64,000 nt of DNA from Strigamia acuminata. Lineage: Eukaryota; Arthropoda; Chilopoda; Geophilomorpha; Linotaeniidae. The stretch is from NCBI GenBank assembly GCA_949358305.1, contig OX442314.1, positions 30,923,118 to 30,987,117 of the forward strand, in the 5' to 3' direction. The notes beneath the pieces were generated by a model, which did not search any database, was not told the origin of the DNA, and saw nothing but the letters and a program-made list of their open reading frames with translations. The position numbers and the translations under genes are program-made. Every line of letters starts with the position of its first letter. Within the stretch, counting starts at the first letter, position 1. Of this stretch, positions 9,093 to 21,764 are shown one piece after another.

Positions 9093-9802
9093 ATAGAAGT
9101 TGGAAAGATATGGGGAGTGTTTGAGTATAATTATAGCGTTTTCTTGCTTTCTTTTTCACTACATTTTAATTGTTTTATTACTGTTACGATGGGAAAAAAG
9201 GAGCTTAATAATTGCCAAAAAACATTTTTTTTTTTACTCATTAATTTGAAATGTAAATAAAATAAAATAATTCTCCGATTTTTTCTTTTTTTGATGTGGA
9301 ATTACGATCAAGCAGTCCTGCAGTTTGGGTTTAATTAAAATGTGGTTGGTCGACTCTGTTTTGGAGTGTGAGTTCAGTTTGACTGACGATGGTTGCAATA
9401 AACAAACCCTGTCCGCCGGTAATGAACCGTAGTGGAAACTGAAATAATCCTCCGAGTTTATTATATTTTAATGTGGGAAACTCGAATAATATTTCTTTGC
9501 AAACCTGAGTTTCTTTCTGCACACGTTTGAAAGCGATAATTATACAATAATACAATAGCTTCCAATGAAGCAAATCTCATTTCATGGCAATGCAGTTTCT
9601 GGGTCCAGCTCCGAATGGGATGAGATACGTAAAAGGATTTACTGCGATTTGCTTTGTTTTCGGGAGAAAAACAAACCTGTTTTGAAGCAAAATAAACACA
9701 AGAAAACAGATTAAATTAAAGACTCTCTTATTTTACGAATCAATATACCTTTCAGGATCAAATGTTTGTAGATTAATTAGATTAGATTAAATTAAACCCG
9801 AA

Positions 9803-10265
9803 TCCATTTTCATCCACAAAAATGCATTTTTACAGAAAAAAAAATCCATTTTTACAGAAAAAAAAATCCATTTTTACAGAAAAAAAAATCCATTTTTACA
9901 GAAAAAAAAATCCATTTTCATCCACAAAAATGCATTTTGAGACAAAAAAAAGCATTGACACAAAAAATGCATTTTCGGACAAAAGAAAGCATTTTGTTTT
10001 GAGACAAAAAAAAATGCATTTTGAGACAAAAAAAAAATCTATTTTCGTACACAAAAATGTATTTTGAGACAAAAAAAAGCATTTTGACACAAAAAATGCA
10101 TTTTTATAGAAAAAAAAATCCATTTTCATCCACAAAAATGCATTTTGAGACAAAAAAAAGCATTTTGACACAAAAAAAGCATTTTGACACAAAAAATGCA
10201 TTTTGACACAAAAAATGCATTTTCGGACAAAAGAAAGCATTTTGTTTTGAGACAAAAAAAATGCA
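9803..10265. repeat. A-tract minisatellite, unit 3 (4 x 22-bp steps)
   Basis: Same form as in units 1 and 2. Confidence 0.95.
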
Positions 10266-11629
10266 CGTATCACAGTGAAAAAAAAACGTCAAAAACAAAT
10301 TTAAAAAAATGCAGTTTTACCTTCTACAATGTCCTAGTGGCCCGGGTGAAGTTGGGGGCCAAAACCTAGAAAAATAGGAAGAAATAAAACACAAAAAATC
10401 GATTTCTTTGCAGAAATGGCAAAAAAATCAACAGAGAACGAGCAAATACTCATCTAAAATCTAAAATCCATCCTCGGGGTCCTTTGGGCAGTCGAAAGTA
10501 GCTGGAATATAAAATAAAAATTAAATTACACACCGCAAATCGCTTGAAAAACCTCAACAAAAATTAAGCCTACTCACTGCATACGCACGCGGTCGGGGCC
10601 GTTCCACGGGTGTTTGGCCGGTCGGAAATAGCTGAAATATAAAATATAAACTAAATTAAACACCACAAATCGATTAAAAAACCTCATCATCATCATCATC
10701 AAAATCAAACAACACACCTACCGGTAGTGGAACATGGCTGCCGAGTGTCATCACGCTCAACAACAATCACAACCATCACAAAAATCACAATAAAATGGCT
10801 GCCTCGCTCGAGCTCTTCACCCGACCGATTTACTTTGTCGAATGGCACCATCCTGTCCGTGCACGAAGACTTTATGTAGACTAGACTATATATAGTAACC
10901 ACCCAGATACACATAGACCTATACTTATATATAAATAATATAATGTTTTGTACCTATCTAGAAATAAGTAGGCCTAAATTTAACATGCAATTGCATGTTA
11001 ATCTGGGCACAAGTAGCGAAAATGACGCTCTTGACATCGCTCCAAAACCCGAGTTAGATCACAGATCACAGATCAGCTCTTAAAACTCTTGAATTTACTC
11101 GCTAGAGTGCGTCCATTAAGAATTAAATTCAATTTAAAAATTAAAAATTCGATTAAAAATTAAAATTAAAATTAAAAATTGAAATTACCGGTATTTCATT
11201 ATTTACAATTGAAATTATCTAGAAATTATCTAGATTACACGCAGTCGGAGTCGGACAGCATCTATACATCTATATTCTATCCGTGTTGTTTTAAACCTAA
11301 CCGATGCGATCGACGTGTTGCCTAAAATCTACAAATCCAGCCGCTCCGAACTAACTCACCGATGAGCAGCGATTGATTAATTTATTGTATCAACCAAATT
11401 TCACTTTTCATTTTTCATTTTTCCCTTTTTTTCATTTCTAATTTCTCATTTTTAACTTCTAACTTTTATTAGTTCTACCAAACGAATACGGCGTCACCCA
11501 GCGCAAAGTAGCTTTGCTTCCAGGCACCAAAAACATTATTAAAGACGATTTTAGACTCTTGACAAATTTATCCTCTTTTATTATGAAACCTACTTACGTT
11601 AGTTAATTCTGCTTTCTCTTTTAAATATA

Positions 11630-12355
11630 ATGGCGCAAAAGAAAGCGGTTAGACCGACGATCAACGGCGTCAAGACGACTAAAAAGACTGTCGATGAGGA
11701 TAATGTCAAAAACGAGGCTTCGACGACGACCGAGACGAACGATTTTCCACAAAACGACTCGACAAACGCCAATAAAACGAACGAACCCGAAACGACAACA
11801 ATTCCTACACCGGACGAAACCACGACCAAAATGTCGACAGATTTCGACGTCCTCCTCAAGCCAACAACATCAATCGAGCTGAAGAAAGTGACGACACAAA
11901 TCAAGACAACTCTTCGTCCGAAACTCAGTTTAAAACCGCACGAATTACGCAACGAAACGATCGGAAACGACGTCACATCTCAGTCCCGTCTTCGAACAAT
12001 AAGCAGCGAGACACCCAGATCAACATCGCCCAAAAAATCCACTCACAACACGGACGAAAATGCCCCATTGAGTCGCCCATTGGTCTACGTGTCCTCGACA
12101 TCTTTCCGACACAATCGCACGACTTCAAAACCAAACGAAACGACACCAGACGTGGCAAACACCAACACCAAACCCCCACGCACCAAACCCACTCTATTCC
12201 CATCCTCCAGAACCAGAATTGACATCACAACCAAACCACTAACAACCAGACATCGTTCAACTAACATTGCAACACAAACAACAAAACATCGTTCAACTGA
12301 CATCACTACAAAACCACTAACGACCAGACATCGTTCAACCACAAAAGGGACGACG

Positions 12356-12386
<31 letters not shown>

Positions 12387-13756
12387 CCAGTACAACAACA
12401 AAAAAGACGACAACAACACCCATAGCATCAACAACTCCAATTTCGTCTCAACCGGTCGAAGACTTTGACGAGATCGAAGCGTCATTCGTTGACGGCATAT
12501 TTGGTTTGCGGCTCCCGACAGACTTCGACACAGACGGCGAAATAGACACAAAAACTACACCAAAACCAATCAAAACTGCAAAAACATTGGCAACCAAACA
12601 ACCGAGCAAGCAAAGCAGATTCCCGACTACTACCGTCGGGTTATCCGAGGCTACGAAACCGAAAAACCAAAAGACGAAACCGTTTGCCGAGCACGAGCGC
12701 GACAACACGCGAGACAACACGATCGGGCGACTGCAGCACAGCGAATCGGTTTTGATTCTCAGCACGACGCCGTACCCTCGAATCCGTCCGAATTGGCACC
12801 GACGGAACCAAACTCGACCCACCACCGTGATAACCAACACGCAAATATCGGCCCTGGACGAAATGGTCATGAAATACCTAACGTCGACCACCCGCGCGTC
12901 CAAACTGACCGACGATTTTGACGCTTTCATTCTGACCGATCCGTTCGACACGAACAAAATCAAAACGAGCACCGCGGAGCCCAAAATGGACCCTGAGATC
13001 ATCCCCGGTTACTTCACCGACGTTACCACGAAAGCGGAAAGCGTCACGCGACCCTCCAAAGTGACCACCATTTTGACCAGCGGTCAGTTTCCGGTCATAG
13101 AAAAAGTGAACAACTTCAAATCGTCGCAAGCCGTTGGCGGGAATAACCTCGGGTTCCACCTACCGCCCAGTTTTTGGCCCACTCGGTACGCGCTGACCAC
13201 AACGCCGACGTTGCAAGCGCCGAAACGACAACGGTTGTTGTTTTCGTCCAAGAGGAGACTCTCCGGTCAACATCGGCAGTCGCGGCGGTCCACGTACGAT
13301 TACGGGTCGGTCACTTCGCCGAGTTTGATCGAGGACGACGTCACGGACACGTTGGTCAAGTTCGGGGTCCGTCTCGCGCGGTCGAAACGCGAGGAGAAGT
13401 CGCCGGCGGTTGTCAATCCGTTCCCGGAACACGTTGCGACGTACCAGCATCCGTTTTTCGGCCACGTCGGCGTGTTGTTCAATAAGACGTCGGGGACGTT
13501 GCAGATGGAGTACGGGTTTTACGGGAAGGCGCATCTGTTGCCGTACGTGCAGAGCAATACGTTTTTGCTGCGATTTTTCAGCGCCGTTTGGTACGTGTCG
13601 GAAAGCGACGACAGCAGACGGCTACCGAGGAGTGTTTTCATGGTCCATTTCAAGGGGGGTTCGTCGGACGGGCGACCGGAACGATTTATTGTGCCTTTCT
13701 TCGATCCCCGATTGCCGCCTACGTTCGTTAGGGTTAGGTCTTCGGATAGGAAATAA
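11630..13756 (+). CDS. Thr-rich mucin-like protein, unit 3 variant copy (708 aa)
   Basis: A 708-codon copy. A TCGCCG hexamer present twice in the common form is present once, removing one Ser-Pro pair near residue 564. It carries 15 base substitutions, of which only one changes the protein: Gln to His at residue 612 (614 in the long form), in the C-terminal domain just before the NKTSG motif. The reading frame, RSKR site (584-587) and domain motifs are intact, so the copy looks functional. Confidence 0.87.
12814..13565 (+). other. Diverged tract in the unit 3 ORF, probable gene-conversion patch
   Basis: Fifteen substitutions relative to the common form lie at 12814, 13117, 13156, 13186, 13192, 13252, 13253, 13315, 13381, 13411, 13465, 13483, 13495, 13535 and 13565, plus the 6-bp contraction after 13315. 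Twelve are at third codon positions and three at first positions of Arg or Leu codons. Only 13465 changes an amino acid. Flanking sequence returns to the common form on both sides. A patch this dense in an otherwise invariant unit implies a diverged donor outside the window. Confidence 0.85.
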
Positions 13757-14466
13757 ATAGAAGTTGGAAAGATATGGGGAGTGTTTGAGTATAATTATAG
13801 CGTTTTCTTGCTTTCTTTTTCACTACATTTTAATTGTTTTATTACTGTTACGATGGGAAAAAAGGAGCTTAATAATTGCCAAAAAACATTTTTTTTTTTA
13901 CTCATTAATTTGAAATGTAAATAAAATAAAATAATTCTCCGATTTTTTCTTTTTTTGATGTGGAATTACGATCAAGCAGTCCTGCAGTTTGGGTTTAATT
14001 AAAATGTGGTTGGTCGACTCTGTTTTGGAGTGTGAGTTCAGTTTGACTGACGATGGTTGCAATAAACAAACCCTGTCCGCCGGTAATGAACCGTAGTGGA
14101 AACTGAAATAATCCTCCGAGTTTATTATATTTTAATGTGGGAAACTCGAATAATATTTCTTTGCAAACCTGAGTTTCTTTCTGCACACGTTTGAAAGCGA
14201 TAATTATACAATAATACAATAGCTTCCAATGAAGCAAATCTCATTTCATGGCAATGCAGTTTCTGGGTCCAGCTCCGAATGGGATGAGATACGTAAAAGG
14301 ATTTACTGCGATTTGCTTTGTTTTCGGGAGAAAAACAAACCTGTTTTGAAGCAAAATAAACACAAGAAAACAGATTAAATTAAAGACTCTCTTATTTTAC
14401 GAATCAATATACCTTTCAGGATCAAATGTTTGTAGATTAATTAGATTAGATTAAATTAAACCCGAA

Positions 14467-14973
14467 TCCATTTTCATCCACAAAAATGCATTTTTACAGA
14501 AAAAAAAATCCATTTTTACAGAAAAAAAAATCCATTTTTACAGAAAAAAAAATCCATTTTTACAGAAAAAAAAATCCATTTTTACAGAAAAAAAAATCCA
14601 TTTTTACAGAAAAAAAAATCCATTTTCATCCACAAAAATGCATTTTGAGACAAAAAAAAGCATTGACACAAAAAATGCATTTTCGGACAAAAGAAAGCAT
14701 TTTGTTTTGAGACAAAAAAAAATGCATTTTGAGACAAAAAAAAAATCTATTTTCGTACACAAAAATGTATTTTGAGACAAAAAAAAGCATTTTGACACAA
14801 AAAATGCATTTTTATAGAAAAAAAAATCCATTTTCATCCACAAAAATGCATTTTGAGACAAAAAAAAGCATTTTGACACAAAAAAAGCATTTTGACACAA
14901 AAAATGCATTTTGACACAAAAAATGCATTTTCGGACAAAAGAAAGCATTTTGTTTTGAGACAAAAAAAATGCA
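14467..14973. repeat. A-tract minisatellite, unit 4 (6 x 22-bp steps)
   Basis: It has six perfect 22-bp steps instead of four. The remainder of the block matches unit 1. Confidence 0.95.
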
Positions 14974-16337
14974 CGTATCACAGTGAAAAAAAAACGTCAA
15001 AAACAAATTTAAAAAAATGCAGTTTTACCTTCTACAATGTCCTAGTGGCCCGGGTGAAGTTGGGGGCCAAAACCTAGAAAAATAGGAAGAAATAAAACAC
15101 AAAAAATCGATTTCTTTGCAGAAATGGCAAAAAAATCAACAGAGAACGAGCAAATACTCATCTAAAATCTAAAATCCATCCTCGGGGTCCTTTGGGCAGT
15201 CGAAAGTAGCTGGAATATAAAATAAAAATTAAATTACACACCGCAAATCGCTTGAAAAACCTCAACAAAAATTAAGCCTACTCACTGCATACGCACGCGG
15301 TCGGGGCCGTTCCACGGGTGTTTGGCCGGTCGGAAATAGCTGAAATATAAAATATAAACTAAATTAAACACCACAAATCGATTAAAAAACCTCATCATCA
15401 TCATCATCAAAATCAAACAACACACCTACCGGTAGTGGAACATGGCTGCCGAGTGTCATCACGCTCAACAACAATCACAACCATCACAAAAATCACAATA
15501 AAATGGCTGCCTCGCTCGAGCTCTTCACCCGACCGATTTACTTTGTCGAATGGCACCATCCTGTCCGTGCACGAAGACTTTATGTAGACTAGACTATATA
15601 TAGTAACCACCCAGATACACATAGACCTATACTTATATATAAATAATATAATGTTTTGTACCTATCTAGAAATAAGTAGGCCTAAATTTAACATGCAATT
15701 GCATGTTAATCTGGGCACAAGTAGCGAAAATGACGCTCTTGACATCGCTCCAAAACCCGAGTTAGATCACAGATCACAGATCAGCTCTTAAAACTCTTGA
15801 ATTTACTCGCTAGAGTGCGTCCATTAAGAATTAAATTCAATTTAAAAATTAAAAATTCGATTAAAAATTAAAATTAAAATTAAAAATTGAAATTACCGGT
15901 ATTTCATTATTTACAATTGAAATTATCTAGAAATTATCTAGATTACACGCAGTCGGAGTCGGACAGCATCTATACATCTATATTCTATCCGTGTTGTTTT
16001 AAACCTAACCGATGCGATCGACGTGTTGCCTAAAATCTACAAATCCAGCCGCTCCGAACTAACTCACCGATGAGCAGCGATTGATTAATTTATTGTATCA
16101 ACCAAATTTCACTTTTCATTTTTCATTTTTCCCTTTTTTTCATTTCTAATTTCTCATTTTTAACTTCTAACTTTTATTAGTTCTACCAAACGAATACGGC
16201 GTCACCCAGCGCAAAGTAGCTTTGCTTCCAGGCACCAAAAACATTATTAAAGACGATTTTAGACTCTTGACAAATTTATCCTCTTTTATTATGAAACCTA
16301 CTTACGTTAGTTAATTCTGCTTTCTCTTTTAAATATA

Positions 16338-17063
16338 ATGGCGCAAAAGAAAGCGGTTAGACCGACGATCAACGGCGTCAAGACGACTAAAAAGACTGTC
16401 GATGAGGATAATGTCAAAAACGAGGCTTCGACGACGACCGAGACGAACGATTTTCCACAAAACGACTCGACAAACGCCAATAAAACGAACGAACCCGAAA
16501 CGACAACAATTCCTACACCGGACGAAACCACGACCAAAATGTCGACAGATTTCGACGTCCTCCTCAAGCCAACAACATCAATCGAGCTGAAGAAAGTGAC
16601 GACACAAATCAAGACAACTCTTCGTCCGAAACTCAGTTTAAAACCGCACGAATTACGCAACGAAACGATCGGAAACGACGTCACATCTCAGTCCCGTCTT
16701 CGAACAATAAGCAGCGAGACACCCAGATCAACATCGCCCAACAAATCCACTCACAACACGGACGAAAATGCCCCATTGAGTCGCCCATTGGTCTACGTGT
16801 CCTCGACATCTTTCCGACACAATCGCACGACTTCAAAACCAAACGAAACGACACCAGACGTGGCAAACACCAACACCAAACCCCCACGCACCAAACCCAC
16901 TCTATTCCCATCCTCCAGAACCAGAATTGACATCACAACCAAACCACTAACAACCAGACATCGTTCAACTAACATTGCAACACAAACAACAAAACATCGT
17001 TCAACTGACATCACTACAAAACCACTAACGACCAGACATCGTTCAACCACAAAAGGGACGACG

Positions 17064-17094
<31 letters not shown>

Positions 17095-18470
17095 CCAGTA
17101 CAACAACAAAAAAGACGACAACAACACCCATAGCATCAACAACTCCAATTTCGTCTCAACCGGTCGAAGACTTTGACGAGATCGAAGCGTCATTCGTTGA
17201 CGGCATATTTGGTTTGCGGCTCCCGACAGACTTCGACACAGACGGCGAAATAGACACAAAAACTACACCAAAACCAATCAAAACTGCAAAAACATTGGCA
17301 ACCAAACAACCGAGCAAGCAAAGCAGATTCCCGACTACTACCGTCGGGTTATCCGAGGCTACGAAACCGAAAAACCAAAAGACGAAACCGTTTGCCGAGC
17401 ACGAGCGCGACAACACGCGAGACAACACGATCGGGCGACTGCAGCACAGCGAATCGGTTTTGATTCTCAGCACGACGCCGTACCCTCGAATCCGTCCGAA
17501 TTGGCACCGACGGAACCAAACCCGACCCACCACCGTGATAACCAACACGCAAATATCGGCCCTGGACGAAATGGTCATGAAATACCTAACGTCGACCACC
17601 CGCGCGTCCAAACTGACCGACGATTTTGACGCTTTCATTCTGACCGATCCGTTCGACACGAACAAAATCAAAACGAGCACCGCGGAGCCCAAAATGGACC
17701 CTGAGATCATCCCCGGTTACTTCACCGACGTTACCACGAAAGCGGAAAGCGTCACGCGACCCTCCAAAGTGACCACCATTTTGACCAGCGGTCAGTTTCC
17801 GGTCATAGAAAAAGTGAACAACTTTAAATCGTCGCAAGCCGTTGGCGGGAATAACCTCGGGTTTCACCTACCGCCCAGTTTTTGGCCCACTCGTTACGCA
17901 CTGACCACAACGCCGACGTTGCAAGCGCCGAAACGACAACGGTTGTTGTTTTCGTCCAAACGGAGACTCTCCGGTCAACATCGGCAGTCGCGGCGGTCCA
18001 CGTACGATTACGGGTCGGTCACGTCGCCGTCGCCGAGTTTGATCGAGGACGACGTCACGGACACGTTGGTCAAGTTCGGGGTCCGTCTCGCGCGCTCGAA
18101 ACGCGAGGAGAAGTCGCCGGCGGTCGTCAATCCGTTCCCGGAACACGTTGCGACGTACCAGCATCCGTTTTTCGGCCAAGTCGGCGTGTTGTTCAACAAG
18201 ACGTCGGGCACGTTGCAGATGGAGTACGGGTTTTACGGGAAGGCGCATTTGTTGCCGTACGTGCAGAGCAATACGTTTCTGCTGCGATTTTTCAGCGCCG
18301 TTTGGTACGTGTCGGAAAGCGACGACAGCAGACGGCTACCGAGGAGTGTTTTCATGGTCCATTTCAAGGGGGGTTCGTCGGACGGGCGACCGGAACGATT
18401 TATTGTGCCTTTCTTCGATCCCCGATTGCCGCCTACGTTCGTTAGGGTTAGGTCTTCGGATAGGAAATAA
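16338..18470 (+). CDS. Thr-rich mucin-like protein, unit 4 copy
   Basis: A 710-codon copy with Asn at residue 135 (base 16742). It lacks the unit 3 variants, so the diverged tract of unit 3 is not shared with its neighbour on this side. Confidence 0.85.
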
Positions 18471-19180
18471 ATAGAAGTTGGAAAGATATGGGGAGTGTTT
18501 GAGTATAATTATAGCGTTTTCTTGCTTTCTTTTTCACTACATTTTAATTGTTTTATTACTGTTACGATGGGAAAAAAGGAGCTTAATAATTGCCAAAAAA
18601 CATTTTTTTTTTTACTCATTAATTTGAAATGTAAATAAAATAAAATAATTCTCCGATTTTTTCTTTTTTTGATGTGGAATTACGATCAAGCAGTCCTGCA
18701 GTTTGGGTTTAATTAAAATGTGGTTGGTCGACTCTGTTTTGGAGTGTGAGTTCAGTTTGACTGACGATGGTTGCAATAAACAAACCCTGTCCGCCGGTAA
18801 TGAACCGTAGTGGAAACTGAAATAATCCTCCGAGTTTATTATATTTTAATGTGGGAAACTCGAATAATATTTCTTTGCAAACCTGAGTTTCTTTCTGCAC
18901 ACGTTTGAAAGCGATAATTATACAATAATACAATAGCTTCCAATGAAGCAAATCTCATTTCATGGCAATGCAGTTTCTGGGTCCAGCTCCGAATGGGATG
19001 AGATACGTAAAAGGATTTACTGCGATTTGCTTTGTTTTCGGGAGAAAAACAAACCTGTTTTGAAGCAAAATAAACACAAGAAAACAGATTAAATTAAAGA
19101 CTCTCTTATTTTACGAATCAATATACCTTTCAGGATCAAATGTTTGTAGATTAATTAGATTAGATTAAATTAAACCCGAA

Positions 19181-19643
19181 TCCATTTTCATCCACAAAAA
19201 TGCATTTTTACAGAAAAAAAAATCCATTTTTACAGAAAAAAAAATCCATTTTTACAGAAAAAAAAATCCATTTTTACAGAAAAAAAAATCCATTTTCATC
19301 CACAAAAATGCATTTTGAGACAAAAAAAAGCATTGACACAAAAAATGCATTTTCGGACAAAAGAAAGCATTTTGTTTTGAGACAAAAAAAAATGCATTTT
19401 GAGACAAAAAAAAAATCTATTTTCGTACACAAAAATGTATTTTGAGACAAAAAAAAGCATTTTGACACAAAAAATGCATTTTTATAGAAAAAAAAATCCA
19501 TTTTCATCCACAAAAATGCATTTTGAGACAAAAAAAAGCATTTTGACACAAAAAAAGCATTTTGACACAAAAAATGCATTTTGACACAAAAAATGCATTT
19601 TCGGACAAAAGAAAGCATTTTGTTTTGAGACAAAAAAAATGCA
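19181..19643. repeat. A-tract minisatellite, unit 5 (4 x 22-bp steps)
   Basis: Same form as in units 1-3. Confidence 0.95.
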
Positions 19644-21007
19644 CGTATCACAGTGAAAAAAAAACGTCAAAAACAAATTTAAAAAAATGCAGTTTTACCT
19701 TCTACAATGTCCTAGTGGCCCGGGTGAAGTTGGGGGCCAAAACCTAGAAAAATAGGAAGAAATAAAACACAAAAAATCGATTTCTTTGCAGAAATGGCAA
19801 AAAAATCAACAGAGAACGAGCAAATACTCATCTAAAATCTAAAATCCATCCTCGGGGTCCTTTGGGCAGTCGAAAGTAGCTGGAATATAAAATAAAAATT
19901 AAATTACACACCGCAAATCGCTTGAAAAACCTCAACAAAAATTAAGCCTACTCACTGCATACGCACGCGGTCGGGGCCGTTCCACGGGTGTTTGGCCGGT
20001 CGGAAATAGCTGAAATATAAAATATAAACTAAATTAAACACCACAAATCGATTAAAAAACCTCATCATCATCATCATCAAAATCAAACAACACACCTACC
20101 GGTAGTGGAACATGGCTGCCGAGTGTCATCACGCTCAACAACAATCACAACCATCACAAAAATCACAATAAAATGGCTGCCTCGCTCGAGCTCTTCACCC
20201 GACCGATTTACTTTGTCGAATGGCACCATCCTGTCCGTGCACGAAGACTTTATGTAGACTAGACTATATATAGTAACCACCCAGATACACATAGACCTAT
20301 ACTTATATATAAATAATATAATGTTTTGTACCTATCTAGAAATAAGTAGGCCTAAATTTAACATGCAATTGCATGTTAATCTGGGCACAAGTAGCGAAAA
20401 TGACGCTCTTGACATCGCTCCAAAACCCGAGTTAGATCACAGATCACAGATCAGCTCTTAAAACTCTTGAATTTACTCGCTAGAGTGCGTCCATTAAGAA
20501 TTAAATTCAATTTAAAAATTAAAAATTCGATTAAAAATTAAAATTAAAATTAAAAATTGAAATTACCGGTATTTCATTATTTACAATTGAAATTATCTAG
20601 AAATTATCTAGATTACACGCAGTCGGAGTCGGACAGCATCTATACATCTATATTCTATCCGTGTTGTTTTAAACCTAACCGATGCGATCGACGTGTTGCC
20701 TAAAATCTACAAATCCAGCCGCTCCGAACTAACTCACCGATGAGCAGCGATTGATTAATTTATTGTATCAACCAAATTTCACTTTTCATTTTTCATTTTT
20801 CCCTTTTTTTCATTTCTAATTTCTCATTTTTAACTTCTAACTTTTATTAGTTCTACCAAACGAATACGGCGTCACCCAGCGCAAAGTAGCTTTGCTTCCA
20901 GGCACCAAAAACATTATTAAAGACGATTTTAGACTCTTGACAAATTTATCCTCTTTTATTATGAAACCTACTTACGTTAGTTAATTCTGCTTTCTCTTTT
21001 AAATATA

Positions 21008-21733
21008 ATGGCGCAAAAGAAAGCGGTTAGACCGACGATCAACGGCGTCAAGACGACTAAAAAGACTGTCGATGAGGATAATGTCAAAAACGAGGCTTCG
21101 ACGACGACCGAGACGAACGATTTTCCACAAAACGACTCGACAAACGCCAATAAAACGAACGAACCCGAAACGACAACAATTCCTACACCGGACGAAACCA
21201 CGACCAAAATGTCGACAGATTTCGACGTCCTCCTCAAGCCAACAACATCAATCGAGCTGAAGAAAGTGACGACACAAATCAAGACAACTCTTCGTCCGAA
21301 ACTCAGTTTAAAACCGCACGAATTACGCAACGAAACGATCGGAAACGACGTCACATCTCAGTCCCGTCTTCGAACAATAAGCAGCGAGACACCCAGATCA
21401 ACATCGCCCAAAAAATCCACTCACAACACGGACGAAAATGCCCCATTGAGTCGCCCATTGGTCTACGTGTCCTCGACATCTTTCCGACACAATCGCACGA
21501 CTTCAAAACCAAACGAAACGACACCAGACGTGGCAAACACCAACACCAAACCCCCACGCACCAAACCCACTCTATTCCCATCCTCCAGAACCAGAATTGA
21601 CATCACAACCAAACCACTAACAACCAGACATCGTTCAACTAACATTGCAACACAAACAACAAAACATCGTTCAACTGACATCACTACAAAACCACTAACG
21701 ACCAGACATCGTTCAACCACAAAAGGGACGACG

Positions 21734-21764
<31 letters not shown>

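Larger units (their letters stand above)
4671..9340. repeat. Array unit 2 (4-step minisatellite, Asn135 allele)
   Basis: Same length as unit 1. The minus-strand exon-like pair is at 5813-5886 and 5943-6016. The stretches 4671-5132, 5596-5810 and 6017-6959 hold the same AT-rich sequence and candidate signals as in unit 1. The only difference from unit 1 that I found is at 7364 (a to c). Confidence 0.95.
9341..14004. repeat. Array unit 3 (4-step minisatellite, Lys135, diverged 3' tract)
   Basis: This unit is 4664 bp, 6 bp shorter than unit 1 because of a hexamer contraction in the ORF. The exon-like pair is at 10483-10556 and 10613-10686. Noncoding parts match unit 1. It is the most diverged unit in the window, and all the divergence lies in 12814-13565. 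Confidence 0.95.
14005..18718. repeat. Array unit 4 (6-step minisatellite, Asn135)
   Basis: This is the longest unit, 4714 bp, owing to two extra 22-bp minisatellite steps. The exon-like pair is at 15191-15264 and 15321-15394. Other noncoding sequence is as in unit 1. Confidence 0.95.
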
